DNA of 64,000 nucleotides from Eriocheir sinensis (Eukaryota; Arthropoda; Malacostraca; Decapoda; Varunidae): NCBI RefSeq assembly GCF_024679095.1, contig NW_026111672.1, positions 62,001 to 126,000 on the forward strand, written 5' to 3'. The notes under the pieces are model-generated. The model searched no databases and was not told where the DNA came from. It worked only from the letters and a program-made list of their open reading frames with translations. Shown piece after piece: positions 11,348 through 21,390 of this stretch (positions within the stretch are counted from its first letter, which is position 1; each line of letters begins with the position of its first letter). The position numbers were made by a program, and so were the translations under genes.

Positions 11348-11787
11348 CAGACATGGAGCAATTACTTATGTAATTGATTACGATTATGATTACTTCATAT
11401 TTTCACGATTACGATTACAATTACAATAAAATTAGGTGTAATCAATTACTATTACGATTACATGATGTATTAATCGTGATTACAATCATGATCACAGGAA
11501 GGACTGAAAGGTGAACTTGCAAATTTCCCACATGTACCATGCTGAATATTTAATTGGTTGAATTACTATAGATATTTAGAGTACACACTTGCTGTACGAG
11601 AAACTATTAACTAAACTTTGATAATGTAATCACAAAAGTAATCACGATTACAGTTGCACTTTTATAATGTATTCAATTATGATTACGATTACTTTAAAAA
11701 ATAAGAGGGTAATCAATTACGATTACTTGAAAAGCTGTAATCGATTGTAATTAATTACGATTACAGATTACGATTACCCCATGTCTG
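11348..11787. mobile_element. hAT-type MITE built of GATTAC-like repeats
   Basis: A 440-bp element begins CAGACATGG and ends CCATGTCTG, inverted terminal repeats of hAT style. It is flanked by an exact 8-bp duplication (ATATTAAC), the length produced by hAT transposases. Its interior is degenerate GATTAC/GTAATC hexamers in both orientations with a short unique core near 11500-11620. There is no coding capacity, so it must have been moved by a transposase encoded elsewhere. Confidence 0.85.
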
Positions 11788-12307
11788 ATATTAACATGAT
11801 TCATAACACAGCATGACTAAGGTAAAGAAGAAGAAGATATATTAATTAACATGATTCATAACGCAGCATGACTAAGGTAAAGAAGAAGAGGATATATTAA
11901 TTAACATGATTCATAACACAGCATGACTAAGGTAAAGAAGAAGAAGATATATTAATTAACATGATTCATAACACAGCATGACTAAGGTAAAGAAGAAGAG
12001 GATATATTAATTAACATGATTCATAACGCAGCATGACTAAGGTAAAGAAGAAGAGGATATATTAATTAACATGATTCATAACGCAGCATGACTAAGGTAA
12101 AGAAGAAGAGGATATATTAATTAACATGATTCATAACACAGCATGACTAAGGTAAAGAAGAAGAGGATATATTAATTAACATGATTCATAACGCAGCATG
12201 ACTAAGGTAAAGAAGAAGAGGATATATTAATTAACATGATTCATAACGCAGCATGACTAAGGTAAAGAAGAAGAAGATATATTAATTAACATGATTCATA
12301 ACATGAT
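11788..12307. repeat. 55-bp tandem repeat, ~9 copies (left block)
   Basis: CATGATTCATAAC recurs every 55 bp from 11795 (11850, 11905 and so on), each followed by RCAGCATGACTAAGG and GAAGAAG, with a few substitutions between copies. The array begins exactly at the right target duplication of the MITE and is interrupted by a SINE at 12308. Confidence 0.95.
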
Positions 12308-12694
12308 TTAGGGTAGGCGGTGGCCGAAGTGATAGCGTACTGGACCCACATTCGCCGCGTGATGGACGACGCGGGTTCGAATCCCCACGCTACCACTCGG
12401 ATTTTTCAGTCACCGCCGAGTGGCTTAAAACTACCCACATGCTGTCCTGAAGACCACCCATCAACCCGGACTCTAGAGGAAGCCGTCCCAGCGAATCAAG
12501 AACGAGTTCCGGGGGGCAGCATGAGCCAATGCAAGATGGCGCCACTATAAACACTCGCCTGCGCCAGAACGGGCTGGGCCGACCATCAGGCCCCACCTGG
12601 AAGAAGCCTTGGGGCGACCATCAGGCCCCACCGGGAAGATGCCTACCAGCGCAATAGGCAACAACGTAAAAAAAAAAAAAAAAAAAAAAAAAAA
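12308..12694 (+). mobile_element. tRNA-derived SINE (family 1), full length with poly(A)
   Basis: The head contains GTGGCCGAAGTGATAG (A-box-like) and GGTTCGAATCC (B box) within about 65 bp. A body of about 280 bp follows and it ends in A(27) at 12668-12694. It shares nearly its whole length with 28165-28531. It sits inside the 55-bp tandem array, which resumes directly after the poly(A). Confidence 0.9.
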
Positions 12695-12780
12695 CGCAGC
12701 ATGACTAAGGTAAAGAGGAAGAGGATATATTAATTAACATGATTCATAACGCAGCATGACTAAGGTGAAGAGGAAGAGGA
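12695..12780. repeat. 55-bp tandem repeat, right block
   Basis: CGCAGCATGACTAAGG to GATATATTAATTAAC continue the array interrupted by the SINE; about 1.5 copies remain. Confidence 0.9.
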
Positions 12781-13364
12781 ACAAGAACAAGAAGAGGAAC
12801 AAGACCAGGAGCATTATCCAGGGTCTGTGTAAAGCCTTTCTCTAAGCCCGCCCTGCACGCGGAGTTGTTGGTTGTGGCGCAACACGTCTCAAGAGCCGCA
12901 GGGCTTCCTGCGCCCGCCTGCTCCCCTCTCCAGGGGGGCAGGCTCTCTTTTCTTCTTTTTGCTACTGGAGGGAGGAAGGAGGAAAAAAAAAAATCAAAGT
13001 TCTTCCTCACTAAAGATGTCACTTAATATGAACTAAATACTGGCAGCCTCTTTGCTATTTTTTGCCTTCATTAAATTCCTGGAGGGTCTGAGAGGAGGAA
13101 AAAGGAGTATGAGTAACAGCAAAGGCACAGCTCTGCCTCACCATAAGATGTCATTTACAGCAACTAAAAACACTGCGGCCAGCTTCCTAACTATTTCTGG
13201 CCTTTGTTGAATAATTCCTGGAGGGTCTGGGAGGAGGGAGGGGAGAAGGGGCAGAGGGAAAGGAGGAAAGAAGGAACAGGAGAGAAGGAGGAAAGAAGGG
13301 AAGGAGTGGCAAAATCACAGCTCTTCCTCACCAATAGATGTCATTTATACCAACTAAAAAATGC
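12781..13364. other. non-coding; GC-rich patch and purine-rich flanks
   Basis: A GC-richer patch at 12820-12950 has an open minus-strand frame without recognisable motifs. A related pair of segments around 13020-13080 and 13130-13200 (CACTAAAGATGTCA.../CATAAGATGTCATTTA...) suggests an old duplication that leads into the next array. Confidence 0.45.
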
Positions 13365-13628
13365 TGGCAGGTTCCTAACTATTTCTTGCCCCTGACATAT
13401 TTCTGATGCTGGCAGGTTCCTACTATTTCTTGCCCCTGACATATTTCTGATGCTGGCAGGTTCCTACTATTTCTTGCCCCTGACATATTTCTGATGCTGG
13501 CAGGTTCCTACTATTTCTTGCCCCTGACATATTTCTGATGCTGGCAGGTTCCTAACTATTTCTTGCCCCTGACATATTTCTGATGCTGGCAGGTTCCTAA
13601 CTATTTCTTGCCCCTGACATATTTCTGA
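13365..13628. repeat. 44-bp tandem repeat, six copies
   Basis: CTGATGCTGGCAGG recurs at 13403, 13447 and onward with a 44-45-bp period; the unit also contains CTTGCCCCTGACATATTT. Some copies carry TAACTATT and others TACTATT. Confidence 0.93.
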
Positions 13629-14359
13629 AGTGTTCTGAGGGGAGGAAAAAGGTGACAGGAGCACTGGAGAAAGTGAAGCTCTTCCTTACTAGAAGATGTT
13701 GATTAATAATAACAAAAAAAAATCATTGGCAGCTTCTATGTTACTTCCTGCCTCTGTTAAATTGGTAGGGAGGAGGAAGAAAGTGGTGTGTGTGTGTGTG
13801 TGTGTGTGTGTGGCTGGAGGGAGGCAGCTATTAGCAAGTTCAGAACAGCAGTGACTATGAAATTAAGGCATAGAAGATAGGAATTAAAGAAGAATGAGTG
13901 TGATGGCAGTGACTTAGAGAGGACTGAGTGAAGCAAATGGCAGTCAGGACAAAATGCAGAAATAAGGAAGGACAAGTATTTCAGAGTTTACCAGGGAAAG
14001 GGATGGAAAAAAAGTGATGATTTTGGTTAACTCAGGCATTAGGAAGTTAAATAGCAGAGGAATGAGCTTGAGCAGAAAGCCTCGGGCACTGCAGAAGGCT
14101 GGAAGGAAGCAGCTGTTAGCAAGTTCTGAACAGCAGTGACGATGAAATGAAGGCACAGAAGACAGCACAGGAAGGGAAGAATTTGAGTGTGGTGACAGGG
14201 ACTTAGGAAGATGATTTAGGACAGATTGTAAATGCTTCATGTGGAAGAGTGCAACAGCTGAGTATTGTAAAGGATAGGGAAAAGTTGCGTGAAAAGCTGC
14301 GTCAAGTTGGCAGACGATGAAGTTAAGGTCCATATTGTCAAACTCCTCACAGGCTTGCT
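13629..14359. other. non-coding; (GT)n and an old duplication
   Basis: (GT)n lies at 13784-13812. The segment 13818-13980 (GAGGCAGCTATTAGCAAG...) is repeated with divergence at 14105-14200 (GAAGCAGCTGTTAGCAAG...), a duplication with a period near 285 bp. No gene is recognised. Confidence 0.6.
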
Positions 14360-14705
14360 CCATCTATTTCAAAAGGCTCTCGCAGAGGTTGTCGGGGTCT
14401 CCATGGGCGGTTTCCTGAGCCTGGCGGTAGTTTTGCATGGTTTCTGTGCCTTGAAGGAGAAAACACCCAAGACAACCCAGTTACTCTTCCCTGTGGGCTT
14501 GGGAAATAGGTGCAGTGGGAGCCTGATACATTTAGGAAGACAGGAACACAAAGGTACAGACAAACAGAGATGCAGGGTGGTGTTGCCGATAGTTTCACAC
14601 GGCTGCTGCACCCTGAACGGGAAAACACCACCCAGGAAAACACGGTTAGCCTTCTCTGTGGCCTTGGGGAATAGTAACAGTGGGAGCCTGATATGCTTAG
14701 GACCA
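14360..14705. repeat. dispersed repeat, two diverged internal copies
   Basis: The segments at about 14449-14530 and 14605-14703 align (GAAAACACC..., CTTCCCTGTGG/CTTCTCTGTGG, CAGTGGGAGCCTGATA). The adjoining CTCGCAGAGGTTGTCGGGGTCTCCATGGGCGG is a single-copy relative of the 69-bp unit expanded at 20655-21390, and another relative lies at 36950-37040. Confidence 0.7.
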
Positions 14706-14743
14706 TAGGCTGACTTACAGCGCCTCATTTTGGGTGTTGATGA

Positions 14744-14768
14744 CATAGAATCTCTCTCTCTCTTTCTT

Positions 14769-14803
<35 letters not shown>

Positions 14804-14832
14804 TACACACACACACACACTCACACACAAAC
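14744..14832. repeat. (CT)n-(CA)n compound microsatellite
   Basis: CT-rich run 14750-14780 followed by CA-rich run to about 14832, both with single-base interruptions. Confidence 0.95.
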
Positions 14833-15095
14833 ACACAATTACACTGGAGTGAAAAACAGTATGCACATGGAGGAAGAAGAGGAGGAGGAAGAGAAGGTGA
14901 AAAATTGATAATATGAACTCCAAAAATATATCATCCATGTAAAAGTTAATCTAAATTCAGCCTTTAAAAATTGTAACAATTCTGCCATACATCAGTGCAC
15001 TCATGTTATATTAAGTGTTCTCTTCACAGTGTCCTCATGATATCAGGCTGTGTGGTGGACCGTCCCTTCCTGAGTGGACAATAGTCGTGTGGCAG

Positions 15096-15157
15096 GCTGG
15101 GCCAAGGTGCCAGAAGAAGACATTAAGTTTTTGAGAGATGGGATGAGAAGTTTTCAG
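15096..15157 (+). CDS. candidate short exon, unrecognised
   Basis: The frame G-W-A-K-V-P-E-E-D-I-K-F-L-R-D-G-M-R-S-F-Q is bounded by GTGTGGCAG (acceptor) and CAG|GTAAGA (strong donor at 15158). The same frame is open from 15075. The peptide looks globular and the donor is good, but upstream acceptor signals are weak and I cannot name the family. A real exon of an unidentified gene is plausible. Confidence 0.35.
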
Positions 15158-15486
15158 GTAAGAACTTGAGATAAGGACAGAGCAAGGGTGTTTGCTGTAG
15201 AGGAGAGGGCACAGCTGCATGTCACCAAAGAATAAACTTGATAGGGGAATGCTTTGCCTGGGATTCTTACACACTACTGACCCTCACACACCAGCTATTT
15301 CTTAAGGCAAAGAGAGAGGTAAAATGCATTCTCAGGAGTGGTTATTAGAGTTCATGGCACAGAAGCCTTGTCAAACTGCCACCAGGGTCACAAAACTACC
15401 CACGGAAAGGCCCACAACTCCTACAAAAGTCACGTCACGTGTGTGTTTGGGCGCTGGAATCTCTAAATAACGTGGCCCATTGCCCG
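15158..15486. other. no recognisable feature
   Basis: Mixed sequence between the candidate exon and a SINE tail; nothing identified. Confidence 0.5.
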
Positions 15487-15612
15487 CTCAGAACAGATGG
15501 CATCACTGTAAATACTCACCTGCCCTGCGCCATGACGGGCTCGGGCCGACCACCAGGCCCCTAAAGAAGGCCTACCAACTGTAGGCCAGGATGTAAAAAA
15601 AAAAAAAAAATA
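15487..15612 (+). mobile_element. SINE family 1, 5'-truncated 3' end
   Basis: GATGGCATCACTGTAAATACTC and the ACGGGCTCGGGCCGACCA block match the 3' half of the SINEs at 12308 and 28165. It ends in poly(A) at 15595-15612, leading into (AAT)n. The tRNA-like head is missing. Confidence 0.8.
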
Positions 15613-15619
15613 AATAAAA

Positions 15620-15662
<43 letters not shown>

Positions 15663-15715
15663 CAAAATAAATAGATTAATTGATAAATTAATAAATAAAT
15701 TCCAGCAGCACTGAC
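15613..15715. repeat. (AAT)n microsatellite and A-rich tail
   Basis: About 13 AAT units at 15622-15662 directly downstream of the SINE poly(A); the repeat probably grew from that tail. Confidence 0.9.
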
Positions 15716-15839
15716 CTGCGGTGGAGTGCCACATGTTGAAGTAGTGGGAGCACACGTGGCCCGTCCAGTGGCCCCCGTAGTGGCCCTGGCCGGGGAAGGA
15801 CGAGCGGGAAGTGATGAATGGCCGCCTGGCTCCCACACC
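15716..15839 (-). pseudogene. alpha-glucosidase (GH31) exon, catalytic acid replaced
   Basis: The minus-strand exon lies between CCCCTGCAG and CAG|GTCAGT. It reads RRPFITSRSSFPGQGHYGGH then W-T-G-H-V. This is the GH31 segment R-P-F-x-(I/L)-(S/T)-R-S-(S/T)-F-x-G-x-G-x-Y-x-G-H-W-T-G-D-(N/V). The Asp of W-T-G-D, which is the acid/base residue (Asp616 of human lysosomal GAA), is His here. The exon ends in phase 1 after W-H-S-T-A. The second GH31 exon at 16441-16643 lies upstream on the same strand, in the right order, and carries lesions too. The likely reading is a pseudogene; a non-catalytic GH31 paralogue is the alternative. Confidence 0.85.
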
Positions 15840-15914
15840 CTGCAGGGGTCTGGCAACAAGTAATGGCCATATTGATAGATACTAAATGAAAGTATTGGTA
15901 TGTTATAAGAAAGA

Positions 15915-16135
15915 GGACTGGCGGGCACTCCTGAACTTGGTAGCTGCATGCCTCAACCCCTACCATCCATCATTTTAAACACTGGCTCATCCCTATGCTG
16001 CCCTAATCCCTTATGCAGGAGTCAGCCAGCCAGCATCTTCATTCTTTCATCCCTTTGGCTGGTAAACTCTGAAAGAAAAACAGCCTTCCTTCATCTGTAT
16101 TTCCTCTTGCCAATGACTTGGGTATATTATTAATA
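15915..16135 (+). mobile_element. jockey-like LINE fragment (family J)
   Basis: GAACTTGGTAGCTGCATGCC, CCTTATGCAGGAGT and CATCTTCATTCTTTCATCCC match the C-terminal part of the J family element at 54825-55795. The peptide motifs HLHSFIP and TGKLWNSL are degraded. It is a short remnant. Confidence 0.75.
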
Positions 16136-16139
16136 CATT

Positions 16140-16400
16140 GTAACGATACTAAATGCACACCACAAACTTACTGCAAGCACATCACTAATGTACTGTGCCC
16201 ATATTGAATGCATACCACAAACTTACTGCAAGCACATCACTAATGTACTGTGCCCATATTGAATGCATACCACAAACTTACTGCAAGCACATCACTAATG
16301 TACTGTGCCCATATTGAATGCATACCACAAACTTACTGCAAGCACATCACTAATGTACTGTGCCCATATTGAATGCATACCACAAACTTACTGTCAGCAT
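16140..16400. repeat. 55-bp tandem repeat, ~4.5 copies
   Basis: CATACCACAAACTTACTGC recurs at 16211, 16266 and 16321 with a 55-bp period. Most copies are identical. It lies between the two GH31 exons. Confidence 0.95.
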
Positions 16401-16440
16401 ATCCCTCCCTGCACCTAAAACTCTGAGCATCATAGACTTA

Positions 16441-16643
16441 TGCATTGGTGGCACTCGTCTCTGACAGTCCGTAGAGGTTGTAGAGGTTGTAGTGGAGCCC
16501 GATGTAGTGCCTTGCTGACATGCAGACCGTGTGGTGAAGAGAGAGTCTCCGACCACTGGCGGCAGGAAGGGCGGACGCTCCAAGTTGTTCTGCTGACAGC
16601 TGTGGTGACTCCTGGACCAGAGGTTTGTGGGTTCATTCATGTC
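16441..16643 (-). pseudogene. alpha-glucosidase (GH31) exon with nucleophile, frameshifted
   Basis: The minus-strand exon begins after an ACTCTGAG acceptor with D-M-N-E-P-T-N, the GH31 nucleophile motif (W-I-D-M-N-E-P; Asp518 of human GAA). It continues NNLERPPFLPPVVGDSLF. At about 16526-16536 the family match jumps to another frame, TVCMSARHYIGLHYNLYNLY then G-L-S-E-T, so there is a one- or two-base indel. After S-A-T-N-A comes TAAGTC where a GTAAGT donor would be expected; the donor G appears lost, creating an in-frame stop. Together with the acid/base substitution downstream these lesions indicate a pseudogene. Confidence 0.85.
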
Positions 16644-16688
16644 CTCAGAGTGAGTGCGTGAGTGGAGTAAGTACATGAGTGAGTGAGT

Positions 16689-16695
16689 GAGTGAG

Positions 16696-16762
<67 letters not shown>
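16689..16762. repeat. (GA)n microsatellite
   Basis: About 37 GA units, preceded by a GTGA run. It abuts the 3' end of LINE-B. Confidence 0.97.
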
Positions 16763-16765
<3 letters not shown>

Positions 16766-19304
16766 TTTGAAACATTTATTTATAGCTATTAGTTATACAA
16801 AATTATATATGTTATATGCATATATATATGGACAGAGCTTTAAGCTGTACAACTAAAGCTAGCCTGTCTAAAGCATAGCTTTTTAGGCAAGACATATATA
16901 ATTTATTTGAAAATTAGTGGCTGTGACAACATTAATAATAATTGTACTTAAGATGAAATGATTATGATAACTTTACATAATGTTAAAGTAATAGAATCAT
17001 ATATTGAGCATGCGAGATAACACAATAGAATAAACGCATACATACATACATGCACACACACACAGACCTATTTATAATCATACACACACACACACATGCA
17101 TACACACAAGCTTACACATATACATATGCGCACACACACACACACGCATACACCCATTCATATACATAAGTAAATTGCACATATGTTGCATTAATTCATT
17201 AACATAATATTTTAAAGTACATACACATATGCACATTTATAAGGAAAAAGTGAATTAGTTAATAGGTCATTATAATATTAGTTTTTGATCGGCTTTTGAA
17301 TGTGTTGAGGGAAGGAGCTTCTTGAATTTGTGTGGGGATAGAATTCCAAATTACAGGACCCAAATAAGTAGTTGAATGTTGGAGTTTTGAAAGACGATGA
17401 ATAGGAAAGATCAGATTGTAGCGGTGACGGATACTTAATCATGAGATGGGAGGAGGTCACGCATTTCATTCTTATTTTTGTACATGAGTGTAGCTATTTC
17501 CAGTTTAGTTATATCATCCAGTTTTAAAATTTTGGTTTCCTTGAAGAGTGGACTAGTGTGTGCTTAATAGTTGCTGTTAGTAATAATTCTTACAATTTTT
17601 TGGAGCTGCAATCTTAGGGGGGTTAAATAGGTGGTGTATGTTGTACACCAAATGGGGTTGCAGTAGGTAATTAGTGAATAAATGTGTGCACAGTATATTG
17701 ACTTTAATACATTTTGAGGCATGAGATCCTTTACTTGATAAAGTAAAGCAATGTGTCGTGATATTTTCAGTGTAAGGTTATGTATGTGATATTTAAATGA
17801 TAATGAATCATCATAATCTACACCAAGAAATCTCACTCTATCCATTTTAGAAATTATTTCATTATTGATTTTTAAATTAATCAAGTTAGACACTTTTTTA
17901 GTAGTGAATAGCATAAAGCAAGTTTTCTTTGTATTAATTGTAAGTCTGTTACATAGACACCATTGGTATAGTTTTTCGAGTTCATGATTTGCATTTAGTA
18001 CAAGTTGATCTTGGTTCGGACCTGTTAAGTAGAGTGTCGAGTCATCGGCAAACAATATACTTTTAGCTTTAAAGAAAAGATTTGATATATCATTGATGTA
18101 TATTAGAAACAAAATTGGGCCTAGAACGCTTCCTTGAGGTACACCAAGTTTTACAGTGGTAGTAGATGATTTTTCGCCGCTAAATACAGTACATTGATGT
18201 CTATCTGTTAGGTAATCCTTGAACCAAGAGAGTATTGGGCCTCTGATCCCATAGTGGTACATTTTGTTAATAAGAATGTTATGGTGTACTGTATCAAAGG
18301 CTTTAGCAAAATCTATAAATATGGATAAGACATGGAGTTTTTTGTCAATTGCAGAAAGTACATCATTAGAAAATACATTTAAGGCTGTAAAAGTGCTGCA
18401 GTTCCACCTAAAACCATACTGAGAAGGGTTTAATATACTCTTAGTTTCAAGATAGTCAAGTAAATAAACCTTCATTAAAGTTTCAAATATTTTAGAGAAA
18501 ATTGTAAGTTGAGATATTGGTCTATAATTTTTAGGGTCATCATCGGGACCAGACTTGTGGATAGGTGTAATTTTTGCAGTCTTCAACAGAGATGGAAAAG
18601 TTCCAGTTGTAACAGATTGATTAAAAAGTATAGCCAAAGGGATTGAAATGAAATGAGTTTCTTTTAATATAAGAGGGTGATATATCATTAATGCCTGATT
18701 TTTTATTGTTTAATGACTTAATTACTGTAGCCAAATCAAAGGTGGTAACAATAGGGCACATCATAGAATTTGGAAAGTTACCTTTAAGATAGTCTTTCGA
18801 GTATCTATTGAAGGCTTCCGATATATCTGACGGATCACTTAATACTGAATTATTATACTGCAATGACTTGATATTGTTTGCTTTGTATGTATTACCTTTT
18901 AATTCATTGACTGTTTGACAAATCTTTTTGGTATTTCTGCAAAAATTTGTAAATATTTGGAAATAATAGTTCATTTTGGCAACCCTAATATTCTGAGTAA
19001 GGTAATTTCTATATTGTTTAAAGGTCTCATAAGAAACTGTTCCAAGTTTATACATTTTAAACAAGTTACATTTATGTTTGATAGATTTAAGTATTCTGCC
19101 TGTAAGCCAAGCATTATGAAGTCTTTTTGTAGTTACATATTTTGTTTTAATGGGGAAACTTTTATTGTAACATTCATAAACTCTTTCATAGAAAAGATTA
19201 AAATTATCATTTGAATTTTCTAGATTTAGTAGTTCCTCCTGGTTTATTTCATGTAGCTCACTGGTAAATAGATTATGATTATTGGTGTTGAAGACAGTGA
19301 TCAA
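16763..19304 (-). mobile_element. LINE-B, 5'-truncated non-LTR retrotransposon
   Basis: The minus strand encodes the linker and reverse transcriptase of a jockey-superfamily LINE unlike LINE-A, C and H. The 5' end is lost before the endonuclease: the first readable part is a post-endonuclease linker. A long AT-rich 3' region (16763-17280) contains CA-repeat patches and ends at an AATAAATGTTTC motif beside (GA)n. The 3' boundary is inferred from that signal. Composition is much AT-richer than the other LINEs. Confidence 0.85.
17564..19304 (-). pseudogene. LINE-B linker and reverse transcriptase
   Basis: From 19304 to about 18690 the frame encodes a linker with K-K-S-G-I-N-D-I, the start of the RT domain. 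A frame change near 18660-18690 leads into [50 protein letters not shown] and the catalytic F-A-D-D-S box (18041-18052). RT proper is uninterrupted down to 17564. The remaining C-terminus is frame-broken to about 17278. The RT catalytic residues are intact, but the missing endonuclease makes this copy inactive. Confidence 0.85.
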
Positions 19305-19341
19305 AGTCCCTCTCTCTCTCCCTCACCTTCCACGGCAGCAG

Positions 19342-19457
19342 GGTGAGGAGGAGGAGGATAAGGAGGAGCTCAGTGAGTATGGCCCACCAGGGAACACTTG
19401 GGGCTGTGGCCAGGGGTGGCCACATCCCTGCTGTGGACTTGTGGAGGGTTACGACAG
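19342..19457 (+). CDS. candidate exon, acidic peptide, unrecognised
   Basis: CCACGGCAGCAG precedes a frame starting G-E-E-E-E-D-K-E-E-L-S-E-Y and ending at GACAG|GTCAGG. A second frame also open here contains an ATG (19383). The sequence is wedged between two LINE copies and is not repeat-like. It could be an exon of the HDAC-like locus or of another host gene; no family match is recognised. Confidence 0.25.
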
Positions 19458-19534
19458 GTCAGGAAGGGTTAATGTGTGTATGTTTACCTGTGTTTGTATA
19501 TGGGAAAGGGTTACAATCCTCTACAATACATCTT

Positions 19535-19925
19535 TAGGGGTGAGAAACTTGCCATATGAGGACAGACCTAAACATTTAAACCTGCATTCTCTAGAAAAGC
19601 GAAGGGTGTGAGGAGACTTGACGGAGGTTTACAAATGTATGAAGGGCTTTAATTAATAAGGGGTGTTAATAAGACTTTGGTGGTGTGAGGGCCGGGTAGG
19701 ACACGTAGCAATGGGTTCAAGTAAGATAAATTCAGGACACAGGAAAGAAATGATTTACTGACAGAGTGGTGGATGAGTGGAACACACCTGGCAGTCATGT
19801 GGTGGGTGCCAACACAAGATACATTCAAGAAGAGGTTAGATGAGTTCATGGATAGTGAGGAGCTGCCTTGTATTGGCCTATCAGCCTCTTGCAGACTCCT
19901 TATTATCTTGTGTTACGTTATATCT
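19535..19925 (+). mobile_element. LINE-H family, 3'-end fragment
   Basis: GGGGTGAGAAACTTGCC through TCTCTAGAAAAGCGAAGGGTG, CGGGTAGGACACGTAG and AGGAGCTGCCTTGTA match the 3' end of the LINE-H copy at 49147-49560. The coding frame is broken (the R-R-V-R-G motif becomes a stop). It is a 5'-truncated fragment in sense orientation. Confidence 0.88.
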
Positions 19926-20654
19926 CAAATGCATGAGTAGACTGATGGATGCCTCCTCCTCATCATATGCTAGGCTACTCTTATGGCTTGAAATAACACA
20001 AATAATGAATGCCTGACTCAGCGATGGGTTAGCTCAGGCAGGGGTTATGTCCCTCACTGACAGACGGACTGACTAACCGGGACTTCCTTGGGGTCACTGT
20101 CGTGCGGTAGAGCGGTGACTCACTGGACCACACGACTGGAGACAATGACGTCCTGATGGGGCACTGGCGGGGCGACGCGGGGCAGCAGAGGACACGGCAC
20201 AACAGGGCAGGGATGACAGGGAGGATTGAGTTTAGTTATGCACACGGCAGAGGTCAGAGTAAGTGTTCATTGATCCGTTTAATTTGTCAAGCGTAAGACT
20301 ACCTAAGCCTTTCCTTGGGCATGAAAACAGTATTGCCAGCTCTCCCTCACGAAGAAATGCCAGCTATTACCAGCTCAATAAACAATGTCAGCTTTTAAAC
20401 TGTTTTCTGCCTCCCTTACATTCCATAGAGTTCATTTCCATCACTTTTTGGGGTCTGTTTGCTATTACTGACAGGGATAATGAGTGTGTTGGGTGTGGCC
20501 ACTGACCCACAGCAGAGGTTCATGGGAAGCGTGTAGGGAACAGTGCCTGGCTGACTGACATTGCTGGGACTGATCTCAAGGCCTGGGTCAATATCCTCAG
20601 AGAGTTCAGGCCTCACACACCAACAATGGATAAGACTCTCTGGGTACTTCCATG
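19926..20654. other. no recognisable feature
   Basis: Mixed-composition sequence with a GC-rich patch at 20080-20260. No convincing exon or repeat is seen. Confidence 0.5.
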
Positions 20655-21390
20655 GGTAGTGGTACGAGGCTAATTATAATTTGACAGGGCTTTGGTAGAG
20701 GTTGTATTAGTAGTAATATTTCCATGGGCAGTGTTATGAGCCAAGTGATAGCATGACAAGGCTTTGGTAGAGGTTGTGTTAGTAGTATTTCCATGGGCAG
20801 TGTTATGAGCCAAGTGATAGCATGACACGGCTTTGGTAGAGGTTTTGTTAGCAGTATTTCCATGGGCAGTTTGAAGAGCAAAGTGATAGTTTGACACGGC
20901 TTTGGTAGTGGTTGTGTTAGTAGTATTTCCATGGGCAGTTTGAAGAGCAAAGTGATAGTTTGACACGGCTTTGGTAGAGGTTTTGTTAGCAGTATTTCCA
21001 TGGGCAGTTTGAAGAGCAAAGTGATAGTTTGACAAGGCTTTGGTAGAGGTTGTGTTAGTAGTATTTCCATGGGCAGTTTGAAGAGCAAAGTGATAGTTTG
21101 ACAAGGCTTTGGTAGTGGTTGTGTTAGTAGTATTTCCATGGGCAGTTTGAAGAGCAAAGTGATAGTTTGACAAGGCTTTGGTAGAGGTTGTGTTAGTAGT
21201 ATTTCCATGGGCAGTTTGAAGAGCAAAGTGATAGTTTGACAAGGCTTTGGTAGAGGTTGTGTTAGTAGTATTTCCATGGGCAGTTTGAAGAGCAAAGTGA
21301 TAGTTTGACAAGGCTTTGGTAGAGGTTGTGTTAGTAGTATTTCCATGGGCAGTTTTAAGAGCAAAGAGATAGTTTGACACAGCTTTGGTA
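20655..21390 (-). repeat. 69-bp tandem repeat, ~10-11 copies, open in two frames
   Basis: GGCTTTGGTAGAGGTTGTG recurs every 69 bp (66-72 at the left edge). The period equals 23 codons, and the minus strand is open across the whole array in two frames. One repeats HGNTTNTTSTKALSNYHFA; the other repeats MEILLTQPLPKPCQTITLLF. Variation between copies is mostly single substitutions that never produce a stop. Single relatives at 14360 and 36950 are not in open frames, so it is probably a satellite born from a dispersed repeat. A repetitive Asn/Thr-rich protein cannot be excluded. Confidence 0.9.

Noticed and set aside
17278..17469. Separate small minus-strand gene
   Set aside because: It is the frame-shifted C-terminus of LINE-B.
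19342..19457. Assignment of the acidic exon to HDAC6
   Set aside because: It is 12.7 kb downstream of the last HDAC exon with no family motif; kept only as an unnamed candidate exon.
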